The translations under genes were made by a program, and so were the position numbers. Below are positions 16,376-25,742 of a stretch of DNA of 64,000 nucleotides, piece after piece (within the stretch, counting starts at the first letter, position 1; each line of letters begins with the position of its first letter). The stretch is taken from assembly GCA_003258405.1 (NCBI GenBank), contig QKPN01000003.1:248001-312000 (forward strand), read 5' to 3'. The DNA is from Rhodobacteraceae bacterium DSL-40. GTDB lineage: Bacteria > Pseudomonadota > Alphaproteobacteria > Rhodobacterales > Rhodobacteraceae. The notes beneath the pieces were generated by a model. That model was not told where the DNA came from and did not search any database. It saw only the letters and a program-made list of their open reading frames with translations.

Positions 16376-17338
16376 ATGATGGACCCGCACCTTATTCCGA
16401 CCTCCGGCCCCGATGGAAGGGTCGCCGATGCAACCCAGGGCAACTGGGTGGACCACCGGGCGCCCGCCGCGGCCCGGCCCTATCTCCGCCTGTCGCGCGC
16501 CGATCGGCCGATCGGCACCTGGCTCCTGCTGCTGCCCTGCTGGTGGGGCGTGGCGCTGGCCGCGCTGGCGGGGGGGCCGCGGCCCTTCGATCTCTGGATC
16601 GCGCTCGGCTGTGCGATCGGGGCGTTTCTCATGCGCGGGGCGGGCTGCACCTGGAACGATCTCACCGACAGGGAGTTCGATGCCGCCGTGGCGCGGACCC
16701 GGTCGCGGCCGCTGCCATCGGGGCAGGTGACGCCGCGGCAGGCCTTTGTCTGGATGTGCGTCCAGGCGCTGGTGGCCTTCGGGATCCTGCTGACTTTCCC
16801 GGGCTTTGCGATCGGCATGGGGGTGGCCTCGCTCGGGCTTGTCGCGATCTATCCCTTCGCCAAGCGCTTCACCTGGTGGCCGCAGGTGTTTCTCGGCCTG
16901 GCCTTCAACTGGGGGGCGCTGCTCGGCTGGGCGGCGCATGCCGGCGGGCTCGGCTGGCCGCCGGTGCTGGCCTATGCCGCGGGCATCTGCTGGACGCTCT
17001 TCTACGACACGATCTATGCGCATCAGGACCGCGATGACGATGAATTGATCGGGGTGAAGTCGACGGCGCGGCTCTTCGGGCGGGCCACCGGCGCCTGGCT
17101 CCGGGGCTTCGGGATCGCGGCGGTGCTGCTCCTCGGGCTCGCGGTGCTCGGCACGGGCGCGGACGGGCTTGCGCTTGCGGTTTCGCTGGCCGGGGTGGCC
17201 GGATTCGGCCTTCATCTGGTCTGGCAGCTCCGGCGGCTCGACATCGACGATGCGGCGGGCTGTCTCGTTCTCTTCCGCGCCAACCGCGATGCGGGCCTGA
17301 TCCTCGCCGCCGCCCTGGGGCTCGCCGCACTGCTCTGA
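16376..17338 (+). CDS. ubiA: 4-hydroxybenzoate polyprenyltransferase
   Basis: A 320-residue integral-membrane prenyltransferase that attaches the polyprenyl tail to 4-hydroxybenzoate in ubiquinone synthesis. The two Asp-rich prenyl-diphosphate motifs are present: NDLTDREFDAAVARTRSRPL (residues about 98-117) and YDTIYAHQDRDDD (about 210-222). Seven to nine hydrophobic segments fit the family. Two ATGs are adjacent; the first is used. The gene is divergent from rsmE with a 12-base gap, so their promoters must overlap each other's coding starts. Confidence 0.96.
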   Translation: MMDPHLIPTSGPDGRVADATQGNWVDHRAPAAARPYLRLSRADRPIGTWLLLLPCWWGVALAALAGGPRPFDLWIALGCAIGAFLMRGAGCTWNDLTDREFDAAVARTRSRPLPSGQVTPRQAFVWMCVQALVAFGILLTFPGFAIGMGVASLGLVAIYPFAKRFTWWPQVFLGLAFNWGALLGWAAHAGGLGWPPVLAYAAGICWTLFYDTIYAHQDRDDDELIGVKSTARLFGRATGAWLRGFGIAAVLLLGLAVLGTGADGLALAVSLAGVAGFGLHLVWQLRRLDIDDAAGCLVLFRANRDAGLILAAALGLAALL

Positions 17339-17439
17339 GGCTGGGCGCGCCGCCGCCACTGGCCGGGCGGGCGGCTTGAACGGAGCCCGGCGAGGGCCTA
17401 CACCGCCTGACGGGAAACGGTAAGGGGCCGGATCGGGCA

Positions 17440-20172
17440 ATGCGTCTGCGTGCACTACTCTTCGCCACCGTGGCCCTCGGCGCCACCGGCGCCGGGGCCT
17501 GGCAGCTCGGGCTTCGCGCCACGGATTACGTGGAGCGGCGGGCCGAGGCCCAGGTGGTCGCGACACTGGCGGAGGCCGGGCAGGACTGGGCGAGCGTCGC
17601 GACCGACGGGATGCAGGTGATCCTCACCGGCACCGCGCCGGACGAGGCGACGCGGTTCCGCGCCGTCGAGGTGGTGCGCCGGACGGTCGACCCGGCACGG
17701 GTGGTCGATCACACCGAGGTGGCCGCGCCCGATCCGCTCGCCCCCCCGCCCTTCGCGCTCGAGCTGCTGCGCAATGGCGCGGAAATCTCGCTGATCGGGC
17801 TGGTGCCGGCGGAGGACGCCCGCCACATCGCCACCGCGCAGGCGATCCGGGCGGCGCTGGCGCAGGACGGGCTCGGGACGGATGTGACCGACATGCTCGA
17901 GACCGCCGACGATCCCGAGCCGCCGGGCTGGGCCGATGCGCTGGGCTATGGACTGAAGGTGCTCTCGACCCTGCCGCGGGCGAAGATCAGCGTGGCGCCG
18001 GGGCGGATCAACGTCATTGCGGTGGCCGACAGCCCGGCGGCGCGCGAGGCGCTCGAGCGGCGGCTGGTCGCGGGCCTGCCGAAGACCGTTTCGCTGAGCC
18101 TCGACATCTCGGCGCCGCGGCAGGTGATCGCGCCCTTCCGGCTCAGCTATGTGCTCGATGCCAAGGGCGGCGGACGGTTCGATGCCTGTTCGGCGGAGGA
18201 TGACGCGGCGGTTGCGGCGATCATGGAGGCCGCGGCGGAGGCCGGGCTTGCGGGCGGCGCGCATTGCGAGGTCGGGCTCGGCGCGCCGGGGCCGGACTGG
18301 ACCGAGGCTGCGACCACCGGGATCGCGGCGCTGGGCAAGCTCGGCGCCGGGCGCTTCAGCCTCACGGACACCCGCGCGGTGCTGTCGAGCGGGCAGGATG
18401 TCGCGCCCGAGGCGCTGCATGAGGCCGCCGAGGCGCTGCGCGGCGCTCTGCCGCCGGGCTACGGGCTCACCGCGAAGGCGCCGCCGCGGATGGAGGTCGA
18501 TGCGGACGGGGCGGAGGTCTATGCCCCGCGCTTCACCGCCACGCTCGGCAAGGACGGCGGGCTGAAGCTCGCGGGCGCGGTGCGCGACGAGACCCAGCGC
18601 CAGGCGATCGTGAGCTATGCCGCGGCGCGCTTCGGCCATGACAGCGTGACGGACACCACCGTGCTGGATCAGGATCTGCCCGAAGGCTGGCCGGGACGGG
18701 TGATCGCGGGGATCGACGCGCTCGGGGAGATCCACGCGGGCGAGCTTACGGTCAGCGCGGGCGACGTGGCGCTCGAGGGCTGGGACACGTCGGAGGACGC
18801 CGAGGCGCGCCTCCGCGCCGAGCTCGGCGAGCGGGTCGGCCGGGCACGGGTTGACGTGCGCTATGATGCGGCGGCGGCGGAGGAAGAGGCCCGCGCCGAG
18901 GCCCGCGCCGCGATGTCGCAGCCCGAGATCTGCGCCGAGGAGATCGACGCGATCCTCGAAAGCGGCTCGATCAACTTCAAGGCGGGATCGGCGGAGATCA
19001 CCCCGGAAAGCCAGGGCATCATCGCCGCGATCGCCGATGTGCTGCGCACCTGCCCCGGCGCGCAGTTCGAGGTGGCGGGCCATACCGACAGCCAGGGCCG
19101 GGAGGACGTGAACGACCGGCTGAGCGCGGAGCGGGCCGAGGCGGTGCGCGAGGTGCTGGAGGATCAGGACCTGCCGCTGGTGAGCTTCCGCGCCCGCGGC
19201 TACGGCGCCGGCCGCCCGGTTGCCGACAACGACACCGAGGAAGGCCGCCGCCGCAACCGCCGGATCGAGCTCGTGCCCTTCAGCGAGGCAGATGCCGCCG
19301 CGGAGGAAGAGGGCGAAGGGGTGACGCTCGCCCCCGACGGCACGGTGCAGCTCTCGCCCGAGGCCTGTTCGGAGGCGATCAACGAGGTTCTGGCCGGCGA
19401 AGGCATCGTCTTCGACGTGGGCGCGAGCCTCGTCAGCACCGAAAGCCGGGACGTGATCGCGGATATCGCCGATGTGCTCAAGGACTGCGCGCCGGTGAGC
19501 TTCGAGATCGGCGGCTACACCGACGATCGCGGCAGCGAGAGCTCGAACCAGCGCATCAGCGCCTCGCGCGCCGAGGCCGTGCTCTATGCGCTCCAGGCCG
19601 AAAAGCTCCCCGACACGGTGACGCTCACGTCGCACGGCTACGGGCCCGCGAACCCGATTGCGGACAATTCCACTTCCGAAGGGCGCGCGGCGAACCGGCG
19701 CATCGAGATGAAGCTCCTCGGGGTGGAGGAGCCCGAAGCCGCGGCGGAGGACGCCGCGTCGGACGAAACCGCCGCCCCGGACGATACGGCGGCGGATGAG
19801 GCCGGATCGGGGGACGAGGCCTTCGAGGAGACCGGCTCCGGGGACGAGGCGGTGGAGGAGGCCGGTTCGGGCGACGAAGGCTCGGGCGATGAAGGCTCGG
19901 GCGACGAGGCTCCGGCCGGGGAGGCCGCGCCTTCCGACGATCTTCCGGCGGAGACCGCCGGATCGGGTGATGCGGCGGCCACGGTCGAGGATGGCGCGGC
20001 GGCGGCTGCAGGTGAAGATGGCGCGGCGGCGGCTGCGGGTGAAGATGGCGCAGCGGCGGCTGCGGGTGAAGATGGCGCAGCGGCGGCTGCGGGTGAAGAT
20101 GGCGCAGCGGCGGCTGCGACGGACGACGGCGCGGCCGCGGGTGAGGCGGAGGGATCCGATGGACGGCAATGA
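17440..20172 (+). CDS. Large envelope protein with two tandem OmpA C-terminal domains
   Basis: A 910-residue protein. It has a signal peptide or membrane anchor (residues 1-20), a long N-terminal region with BON-like repeats up to about residue 490, and two OmpA-like peptidoglycan-binding domains. The first domain (about 497-607) has GHTDSQGREDVNDRLSAERA; the second (about 642-757) has GYTDDRGSESSNQRISASRA. An acidic low-complexity tail follows (about 762-910), built of GSGDE and GEDGAAAAA repeats. OmpA domains tie envelope proteins to peptidoglycan. Usual relatives have one such domain. The next gene starts inside its last codons, so the pair is co-expressed. The function beyond wall anchoring is unknown. 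Confidence 0.85.
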   Translation: MRLRALLFATVALGATGAGAWQLGLRATDYVERRAEAQVVATLAEAGQDWASVATDGMQVILTGTAPDEATRFRAVEVVRRTVDPARVVDHTEVAAPDPLAPPPFALELLRNGAEISLIGLVPAEDARHIATAQAIRAALAQDGLGTDVTDMLETADDPEPPGWADALGYGLKVLSTLPRAKISVAPGRINVIAVADSPAAREALERRLVAGLPKTVSLSLDISAPRQVIAPFRLSYVLDAKGGGRFDACSAEDDAAVAAIMEAAAEAGLAGGAHCEVGLGAPGPDWTEAATTGIAALGKLGAGRFSLTDTRAVLSSGQDVAPEALHEAAEALRGALPPGYGLTAKAPPRMEVDADGAEVYAPRFTATLGKDGGLKLAGAVRDETQRQAIVSYAAARFGHDSVTDTTVLDQDLPEGWPGRVIAGIDALGEIHAGELTVSAGDVALEGWDTSEDAEARLRAELGERVGRARVDVRYDAAAAEEEARAEARAAMSQPEICAEEIDAILESGSINFKAGSAEITPESQGIIAAIADVLRTCPGAQFEVAGHTDSQGREDVNDRLSAERAEAVREVLEDQDLPLVSFRARGYGAGRPVADNDTEEGRRRNRRIELVPFSEADAAAEEEGEGVTLAPDGTVQLSPEACSEAINEVLAGEGIVFDVGASLVSTESRDVIADIADVLKDCAPVSFEIGGYTDDRGSESSNQRISASRAEAVLYALQAEKLPDTVTLTSHGYGPANPIADNSTSEGRAANRRIEMKLLGVEEPEAAAEDAASDETAAPDDTAADEAGSGDEAFEETGSGDEAVEEAGSGDEGSGDEGSGDEAPAGEAAPSDDLPAETAGSGDAAATVEDGAAAAAGEDGAAAAAGEDGAAAAAGEDGAAAAAGEDGAAAAATDDGAAAGEAEGSDGRQ
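19801..19918 (+). repeat. Coding GSGDE repeats in the OmpA-protein tail
   Basis: Two 30-base units encode AGSGDEAFEE and TGSGDEAVEE. These are followed by 15-base GSGDE units, giving five GSGDE copies in frame. The tract is strongly acidic and likely disordered, and copy number may vary between strains. Confidence 0.85.
19987..20121 (+). repeat. 27-bp coding minisatellite, five units (EDGAAAAAG)
   Basis: Five consecutive in-frame 27-base units encode EDGAAAAAG or a close variant. Units three and four are identical in DNA and the outer ones differ at one to three positions, which points to recent slippage or unequal crossover. Length change by whole units would not break the frame. Confidence 0.92.
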
Positions 20173-20515
20173 ACTGACCCTTCTGGTCACCGGGGCGCTG
20201 CTCGTGGCGGTGCTGGTCGGCTGGGTCCTGCACTGGATCTATGCGCGGATGAACAACCCCAGCGGGCCGCGCAGCATCAAGCAGACCGCGCGCATGGCCG
20301 AGCGCCTGCATGATGCGGAGGATGCGAAGCACGCCGCGGAAACCCGGCTCGTCACGGTGGAGGCCGACCTCGGCCAGCGGATCGCCGAGATGCAGGCCGA
20401 GCTCGACGCGGCGCACGAGAGCCTCGAGATCGCGCGCGACGAGACCGAGACGATCCGCGCCGCCTACCGTCATGCCACGCTCGGCACCGGTGGTGCGGCG
20501 GAGCGCGACAGCTGA
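20159..20515 (+). CDS. Small membrane-anchored coiled-coil protein
   Basis: A 118-residue protein. Residues 6-28 form one transmembrane helix (LTLLVTGALLVAVLVGWVLH), and residues about 45-105 are rich in Ala, Glu and Arg heptads predicted to form a coiled coil. The ATG lies within the last codons of the OmpA-domain gene and follows GGAGGG, so it is translationally coupled to it. Probably it works in the envelope with that protein; the exact role is unknown. Confidence 0.8.
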   Translation: MDGNELTLLVTGALLVAVLVGWVLHWIYARMNNPSGPRSIKQTARMAERLHDAEDAKHAAETRLVTVEADLGQRIAEMQAELDAAHESLEIARDETETIRAAYRHATLGTGGAAERDS

Positions 20516-20571
20516 TCCCGGGCAATTCGGCGCGGGCGGCTGTGACAAGGGGGAGGCTCTGCGGCCGGGCC

Positions 20572-21033
20572 TCAGGCGCCGGGGCGGGCCCAGCGCGCCA
20601 GCGCGGCCTCGTCGGTGTCGCGGGCATCGACCCAGCGGCCGCCCTCGGGCGTCGCTTCCTTCTTCCAGAACGGCGCGCGCGACTTGAGGTAATCCATCAG
20701 GAACTCGGCCGCCTCGAAGGCGGCCTGCCGGTGCGGCGAGGCGGTCGCGACCATCATGATCTGCTCGCCCGGCGTCAGCGCGCCGTAGCGGTGGATGATG
20801 AGGCTCGCCTGCAGCGGCCAGCGGGCGCGGGCCTCGGCCTCGATGGCGGCGAGCGCCCGTTCGGTCATGCCGGGATAGTGCTCGAGCTCCATGGCGGCGA
20901 TGGCCGCGCCGCCCGCCGCGCCGCGCACGAGCCCGGTGAAGCTCACCAGCGCGCCGATGTCGCTCCGGCCGGCGCGCAGGGCGGCAAGCTCGGCGCCGAG
21001 GTCGAAATCCTCGCGCTGGACCCGGACCGCCAT
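20572..21033 (-). CDS. moaE: Molybdopterin synthase catalytic subunit
   Basis: A 153-residue large subunit of molybdopterin synthase. It transfers sulfur from the MoaD thiocarboxylate to precursor Z (cyclic pyranopterin monophosphate) in molybdenum-cofactor synthesis. Family segments visible are GALVSFTGLVRG, LEHYPGMTE, IIHRYGALTPGEQIMMV, and KSRAPFWKKE, which holds the active-site lysines near residue 125. It is the last gene of pgsA-moaD-moaE, and its ATG overlaps the moaD stop by one base. Confidence 0.95.
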   Translation of the reverse strand: MAVRVQREDFDLGAELAALRAGRSDIGALVSFTGLVRGAAGGAAIAAMELEHYPGMTERALAAIEAEARARWPLQASLIIHRYGALTPGEQIMMVATASPHRQAAFEAAEFLMDYLKSRAPFWKKEATPEGGRWVDARDTDEAALARWARPGA

Positions 21034-21284
21034 CAGCCGCCCGTCATCGGCGGGAAGAACGCCACTTCGCGCACGCCGGCGAGCGGGGCGGTGAAATCGG
21101 CGAGCTCCTGGTCGAGCGCCACGCGGACCGCGGCGAGATTGGCGAAGGCCTCGGCATGGGGCCCGCCGCGGGCGCTGAGCTCGGCGACGAGATCGGCCAC
21201 GGTCGCCGCACCGGTCTCGATCCGCTCGGAGGGCGCGCCGATGCGCTCGCGCAGCCAGGCGAAGTAGAGCACGTCGAGGGTCAT
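21033..21284 (-). CDS. moaD: Molybdopterin synthase sulfur-carrier subunit
   Basis: An 83-residue ubiquitin-like sulfur carrier ending in the required Gly-Gly (PPMTGG), where the thiocarboxylate is formed. It begins MTLDVLYFAWLRERIG, typical of MoaD. The ATG overlaps the end of pgsA by four bases (ATGA) and its stop touches moaE, so the three genes are translated together. Confidence 0.95.
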   Translation of the reverse strand: MTLDVLYFAWLRERIGAPSERIETGAATVADLVAELSARGGPHAEAFANLAAVRVALDQELADFTAPLAGVREVAFFPPMTGG

Positions 21285-21898
21285 GGCCGGGGCTCCCGCA
21301 GGAAGGGCAGCGCCTTCCGGAGGTAGTCGTAGCCCGTCATCAGGGTGAGCGCGCCGGCGAGCCAGATCAGGATCACGCCGCCGTTCTGCAGCAGCCATGT
21401 GGCCCAGGCGTGGAACCAGTCGCCGCCCCAGACCGCGCCGCGCGCGCCGTCGTAGTTGAAGACGCCCGCGAGCAGCAGCACCGGGATCGCCACCATCTGC
21501 GCCGTGGTCTTCCATTTCGCGAGATAGGTGACCTTGAGGCGCCCGGCGTCGGCGCCGAGGAATTCGCGCAGGCCCGAGACGAAGACCTCGCGGAAGAGGA
21601 TGAAGGCCGTCGGGATCAGGATGAGCGCATTGACCCCCGAAAGCCCCACGATCATCGAAAGGGCGATGATCACCATGGCCTTGTCCGCGATCGGATCCAG
21701 CATGCGGCCGAAGTTGCTTTCCTGGCCCCAGGCGCGGGCGAGGCGGCCGTCGAGATAGTCGGTCAGCGCGGCGGTGATGAAAAGGACGATGGCAACCCAG
21801 TCGGCCGCCGGTCGGTCGAAGGCCGCATAGGCCAGCGCAACCCCCGGCGCAGCCAGCAGCCGGGCCAGTGTCAGGATATTGGGGATCGTCCAGGTCAT
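21281..21898 (-). CDS. pgsA: CDP-diacylglycerol-glycerol-3-phosphate 3-phosphatidyltransferase
   Basis: A 205-residue membrane enzyme that makes phosphatidylglycerol phosphate, the committed step to phosphatidylglycerol. The CDP-alcohol phosphotransferase signature DGRLAR...G...D...D is intact at about residues 50-72. The start MTWTIPNILTLARLL is the family's; an upstream in-frame extension of 41 residues is atypical. In related genomes uvrC lies directly upstream; here a DASS transporter gene intervenes. Confidence 0.95.
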   Translation of the reverse strand: MTWTIPNILTLARLLAAPGVALAYAAFDRPAADWVAIVLFITAALTDYLDGRLARAWGQESNFGRMLDPIADKAMVIIALSMIVGLSGVNALILIPTAFILFREVFVSGLREFLGADAGRLKVTYLAKWKTTAQMVAIPVLLLAGVFNYDGARGAVWGGDWFHAWATWLLQNGGVILIWLAGALTLMTGYDYLRKALPFLREPRP

Positions 21899-22055
21899 GT
21901 CGGCTTCCACTGCTTCTATGCCCGCGGCCACTGCTGCGGCCGCGGGCACCGTCAATACGGACCGGCGCGCCGCCGGTCCACTCCCCTGAGATAGCGGCCC
22001 ACCCTGCGGGAGATCAAGCATCAGCAGGCCGCGGGCCGCCCTGAATTATCGCGGA

Positions 22056-23690
22056 TCAGAACTCGAGGCCGAGCGCAAGTCCGCCCAGAGCATAGCAGAA
22101 AAGCGTGATCAGTATGACCCCCACAATGTTGAGAACGACCCCTCCCCGTGCCATCTGCCCGATCGTGACCGCGCCGGTGCCGAAGACGATCGCGTTTGGC
22201 GGGGTTCCCACCGGCAGCATGAAGGCGCAGGTCGCCGCGAGCGCCGCCGGAATGAGGAGGCTCATCGCATCCGCGCCGATCCCCGCCGCAACGCCGCCCA
22301 GCACCGGAATGAAGGTTGCCGCCGTCGCCGTGTTCGACGTGACCTCCGTCAGGAACAGCACGAGCATGACCACGGCCCCGACGAGCAGGATGCCCGGGAG
22401 CGCCCCCAGCCCCTCGACCTGGAGCCCGAACCACTGGTCGAGACCGGTCGAAGCGACGGCACCGGCCAGGCTGAGACCGCCGCCGAACAGCAGGAGAACG
22501 CCCCAGGGAAGCCCGTCCTCGGCGTCGGACCATTCGAGAATCGAGTTGTTGATCCCGTTGCCCGGAATGAGGAACAGCGCGATCCCGGCGGCGATGGCGA
22601 TTGCGGTGTCGTTGAGGCCGTCGAGAAACCCGAGCCCCGGAATCGAGGCTAGGAGCCCCGGCACGACCCACAGGAACGCCGCCGACCCGAAGACCACCAT
22701 GACGGACTTTTCCGCCTGGCTCGGCGGGCCGAGCTTGCGAACCTCGTCCTCGATCATCTGCTGCCCGCCCGAGATCTCCTCGAGATCGAACCTGTAGAGA
22801 ACGCGGGTCATCAGCACCCAGCCGATCAGGATGAAGGTGATCGCCAGCGGCAGGCCGATGATCATCCACTGCAGGAAGCCGACGTTGCGGCCGAGCTCAT
22901 CGGCAGCGTAGCCTGCGACGATGGCGTTGGGCGGGCTGCCCAGAAGCGTCCCGAGCCCGCCCATGCTGGCCGCCCAGGCAATCGCGAGCACGAGACAGAC
23001 ACCGAAACGCTTGATGTTCGGATCGTCGATCACATCGCTGATCCGGCCGCCCTCCTGCAGTTCCTTTCCGACGGATGCGTCCTGCCGCGTCGCGGAGCGG
23101 TCCACCACCAGCGTGAGCACCGAGAGCCCGATGGGCAGCATCATCAGCGTCGTCGCCGTGTTCGAGACCCACATGGAGAGGAACCCGGTCGAGAGCATCA
23201 GCCCCAGCACGATCCGCCTCGGCTCCACCCCCACGCGCGCGAGCGTCAGGAGCGCGATGCGCCGGTGGAGGTTGGTCTTCTCCATCGCGATCGCGATCAG
23301 GAACCCGCCGAGGAACAGAAAGACGATGGAACTGGCATAAGGGGCCGTCGCCTCGCTCACGGTCCGGTCCGTCAGGGCCGGGATGAGCACGATCGGCAGG
23401 AGCGATGTCACCGACAGGGGCACGGCCTCCGTCATCCACCAGATCGCCATGAGCGTGCCAATGGCCGCAACCCAGCGTGCATCCGCCGAAAGCGCTTCCG
23501 ATCCGGAGAGCAACATCCAGACAACCGCGGCGGCCACCACCCCAAGCAGCCGGAAGACCCAGATGAACCGGGTATGCTGCCGATCGGCCTCTTCAACGCC
23601 TGGATACTTGTCGAACTCGCCCTGATGGCGATGTTCTTCAATGCCGGAATACTTGTCGTACTCGCCCTGATGGCGATGTTCTTCGACCAC
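22056..23690 (-). CDS. DASS (SLC13) sodium:dicarboxylate/sulfate-type symporter
   Basis: A 544-residue inner-membrane carrier with the family signatures MWVSNTATTLMMLPIG (residues about 177-192), LGSPPNAIV and the second-half pair TSNTATAATFIPVL and LPVGTPPNAIVFG. Substrates in this family are Na+-coupled C4/C5 dicarboxylates or sulfate. The GTG start is chosen because GGGAGGG stands seven bases before it; a longer ATG form would lack a ribosome site. The cytosolic N-terminus is unusual: two copies of a 15-residue unit, (V/I)EEHRHQGE(Y/F)DKY(S/P)G. The gene splits the uvrC and pgsA-moaDE cluster. Confidence 0.9.
   Translation of the reverse strand: MVEEHRHQGEYDKYSGIEEHRHQGEFDKYPGVEEADRQHTRFIWVFRLLGVVAAAVVWMLLSGSEALSADARWVAAIGTLMAIWWMTEAVPLSVTSLLPIVLIPALTDRTVSEATAPYASSIVFLFLGGFLIAIAMEKTNLHRRIALLTLARVGVEPRRIVLGLMLSTGFLSMWVSNTATTLMMLPIGLSVLTLVVDRSATRQDASVGKELQEGGRISDVIDDPNIKRFGVCLVLAIAWAASMGGLGTLLGSPPNAIVAGYAADELGRNVGFLQWMIIGLPLAITFILIGWVLMTRVLYRFDLEEISGGQQMIEDEVRKLGPPSQAEKSVMVVFGSAAFLWVVPGLLASIPGLGFLDGLNDTAIAIAAGIALFLIPGNGINNSILEWSDAEDGLPWGVLLLFGGGLSLAGAVASTGLDQWFGLQVEGLGALPGILLVGAVVMLVLFLTEVTSNTATAATFIPVLGGVAAGIGADAMSLLIPAALAATCAFMLPVGTPPNAIVFGTGAVTIGQMARGGVVLNIVGVILITLFCYALGGLALGLEF
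23598..23687 (-). repeat. Tandem 45-bp coding repeat at the DASS N-terminus
   Basis: Two adjacent 45-base units, about 40 of 45 bases identical, encode VEEHRHQGEYDKYSG and IEEHRHQGEFDKYPG. The units are charged and His-rich, and precede the first membrane helix. Confidence 0.9.
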
Positions 23691-23819
23691 GCTCTTCCCT
23701 CCCATTACGCGGATTTGCCCACTGCGTCCGCTTTTCACAACCCGTTGTCATGCCACGATGATCATGCGAAAATCATGCTGGCAAATCACATTTTTTACGG
23801 ATCGAGAGGCGGGGCGCCT

Positions 23820-25742
23820 TCAGCTTTCGCCATGGAAGAAGCCGTAGATCGTCTCGGCCAGCGCATCCGAAATCCCGGGTGCCGCCTTGAGATCCTGAAG
23901 GCCCGCGCGGGTCACGGCCTTGGCCGAGCCGAAATGGGCGAGCAGCGCACGCTTGCGGGCCGCGCCCACCCCCGGCACCTCGTCGAGCGGGGTGGCGCGG
24001 GTCTGGGCGGCGCGGCGGGTGCGGTGGGCGCCGATCGCGAAGCGGTGGGCCTCGTCGCGCAGCCTCTGGATGAAATAGAGCACCGGGTCCTTGCGGCCGA
24101 GCGCGATGGGCTGGAGCTGGCCGGGGCGGTAGAATTCCTCCTTGCCCGCATCGCGGTCGACCCCCTTGGCGACGCCGAGGAGCGCCACCTCCTCGATGCC
24201 GAGCTCGGCGAGCGCGCCGGCGGCCGCCGCCACCTGCCCCGCGCCGCCGTCGATCAGCACGAGATCCGGCCAGGTTTCGCCCTCGCGGTCCGGGTCCTCC
24301 TTCACGAGGCGGGAGAAGCGGCGGGTCAGCACCTCGTGCATCATGCCGAAGTCGTCGCCCGGGGTGAGGTCGGTCGAGCGGATGTTGAACTTGCGGTACT
24401 GCGACTTGAGAAAGCCCTCGGTGCCCGCGACGATCATGCCGCCGACCGCGTTCGTGCCCATGATGTGGCTGTTGTCGTAGACCTCGATGCGCCGGGGCGG
24501 GCCGTCGAGCCCGAATGCCTCGGCCAATCCCTCGAGGAGCGCCATCTGGCTCGCGCTCTCGGCCATGCGGCGGGCGAGCGCCTCGCGGGCGTTGCGGGCC
24601 GCATGCTCGACCAGAGCCGCCTTCTCGCCCCGCTGCGGCACCGTGAGGGCCACCTTGCGCCCGAGCTGGGCGGAGAGCGCCTCCTCGAGCAGATCGGTGT
24701 TCTCGACCGGGTGGCTCAGCAGGATGAGGCGGGCGGGCGACTTGTTGCCGTAGAACTGGCCGAGGAAGGCCTCGAGGATCTCGGCGGGCTCCGCCCCCGC
24801 CCCGGTGCGGGGGAAATAGGCCCGGTTGCCCCAGTTCTGGTGGGCGCGGATGAAGAAGACCTCGACGCAGGCCTGCCCGCCCTCCTGATGGAGCGCCACC
24901 ACATCGGCCTCCTCGACCCCCTCGGGGTTGATGCCCTGGCTCGACTGCACGTTGGTGAGCGCCCGGATGCGGTCGCGCAGCGCCGCGGCGCGCTCGAATT
25001 CCATCGCCCCCGCGGCCTCGGCCATCGCCTGGGCGAGCTCGGTCTGGATCCGGGTCGATTTCCCGCGCAGGAAATCGGTCGCATCCGCCACCAGCCGGCC
25101 GTAGTCGGCCTCGGAGATCAGCCCGACGCAGGGCGCCGAGCAGCGCTTGATCTGGTGCAGCAGGCAGGGCCGGGTGCGGCTCTCGAACATCGCATCCGAG
25201 CAGTTGCGCAGCAGGAACGCCTTCTGGAGCTGGTTGAGGGTGCGGTTGACCGAGCCCGCCGAGGCGAAGGGGCCGAAATAGGTGCCCGGCTCCTTGCGCA
25301 GCCCCCTGTGCTTGCGGATCTGCGGATAGGCGTGGTCGCCGGTGACGAGGATGTTGGGGAAGCTCTTGTCGTCGCGGAGCAGCACGTTGTAGCGCGGCTT
25401 GAGCTGCTTGATGAGGTTCTGCTCGAGCAGCAGCGCTTCGGTCTCGGTCTCGGTGGTGAGAAACATCATCGAGGCGGTCGCCGCGATCATTCTACCTATG
25501 CGAGAGCTATGGCCGAGCGGTTTTGCGTATGCTGCGACGCGGCGGCGCAGGCTCCGCGCCTTGCCGACGTAGAGCACCTCGCCCTTCTGGTCGAGCATCC
25601 GGTAGACGCCCGGGCTGTCGTCGAGGCGCTTGAGGTAGTCCCGAATGACGAGATGGCCGGGCCGCGCCCCGCCTTTCTGAGCCCCCTCCTCGTCGAAGGC
25701 GGACGATTCATCCTCGGCCTCCATCCGGTCCACACCACCCAT
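23820..25742 (-). CDS. uvrC: Excinuclease ABC subunit C
   Basis: A 640-residue nuclease that makes the two incisions in nucleotide-excision repair with UvrA and UvrB. Domains in order are: GIY-YIG ([20 protein letters not shown], residues about 43-62), a Cys-rich stretch ([13 protein letters not shown]), the UVR motif, an RNase-H-like endonuclease domain ([19 protein letters not shown]), and C-terminal helix-hairpin-helix motifs ([16 protein letters not shown]). The ATG at [10 protein letters not shown] follows GGGGGGAGGAAG; a later ATG six residues on is possible. The gene has a long AT-rich upstream region and is separated from pgsA by a transporter gene. Confidence 0.96.
   Translation of the reverse strand: MGGVDRMEAEDESSAFDEEGAQKGGARPGHLVIRDYLKRLDDSPGVYRMLDQKGEVLYVGKARSLRRRVAAYAKPLGHSSRIGRMIAATASMMFLTTETETEALLLEQNLIKQLKPRYNVLLRDDKSFPNILVTGDHAYPQIRKHRGLRKEPGTYFGPFASAGSVNRTLNQLQKAFLLRNCSDAMFESRTRPCLLHQIKRCSAPCVGLISEADYGRLVADATDFLRGKSTRIQTELAQAMAEAAGAMEFERAAALRDRIRALTNVQSSQGINPEGVEEADVVALHQEGGQACVEVFFIRAHQNWGNRAYFPRTGAGAEPAEILEAFLGQFYGNKSPARLILLSHPVENTDLLEEALSAQLGRKVALTVPQRGEKAALVEHAARNAREALARRMAESASQMALLEGLAEAFGLDGPPRRIEVYDNSHIMGTNAVGGMIVAGTEGFLKSQYRKFNIRSTDLTPGDDFGMMHEVLTRRFSRLVKEDPDREGETWPDLVLIDGGAGQVAAAAGALAELGIEEVALLGVAKGVDRDAGKEEFYRPGQLQPIALGRKDPVLYFIQRLRDEAHRFAIGAHRTRRAAQTRATPLDEVPGVGAARKRALLAHFGSAKAVTRAGLQDLKAAPGISDALAETIYGFFHGES

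Noticed and set aside
19987-20121. CRISPR-like repeat array
   Set aside because: The 27-base units are directly adjacent without spacers and lie in frame within a coding sequence.
17455-20190. Leftward 911-codon open frame opposite the OmpA-domain gene
   Set aside because: It is the antisense shadow of the OmpA-domain gene, with Arg-rich composition and no known domains.
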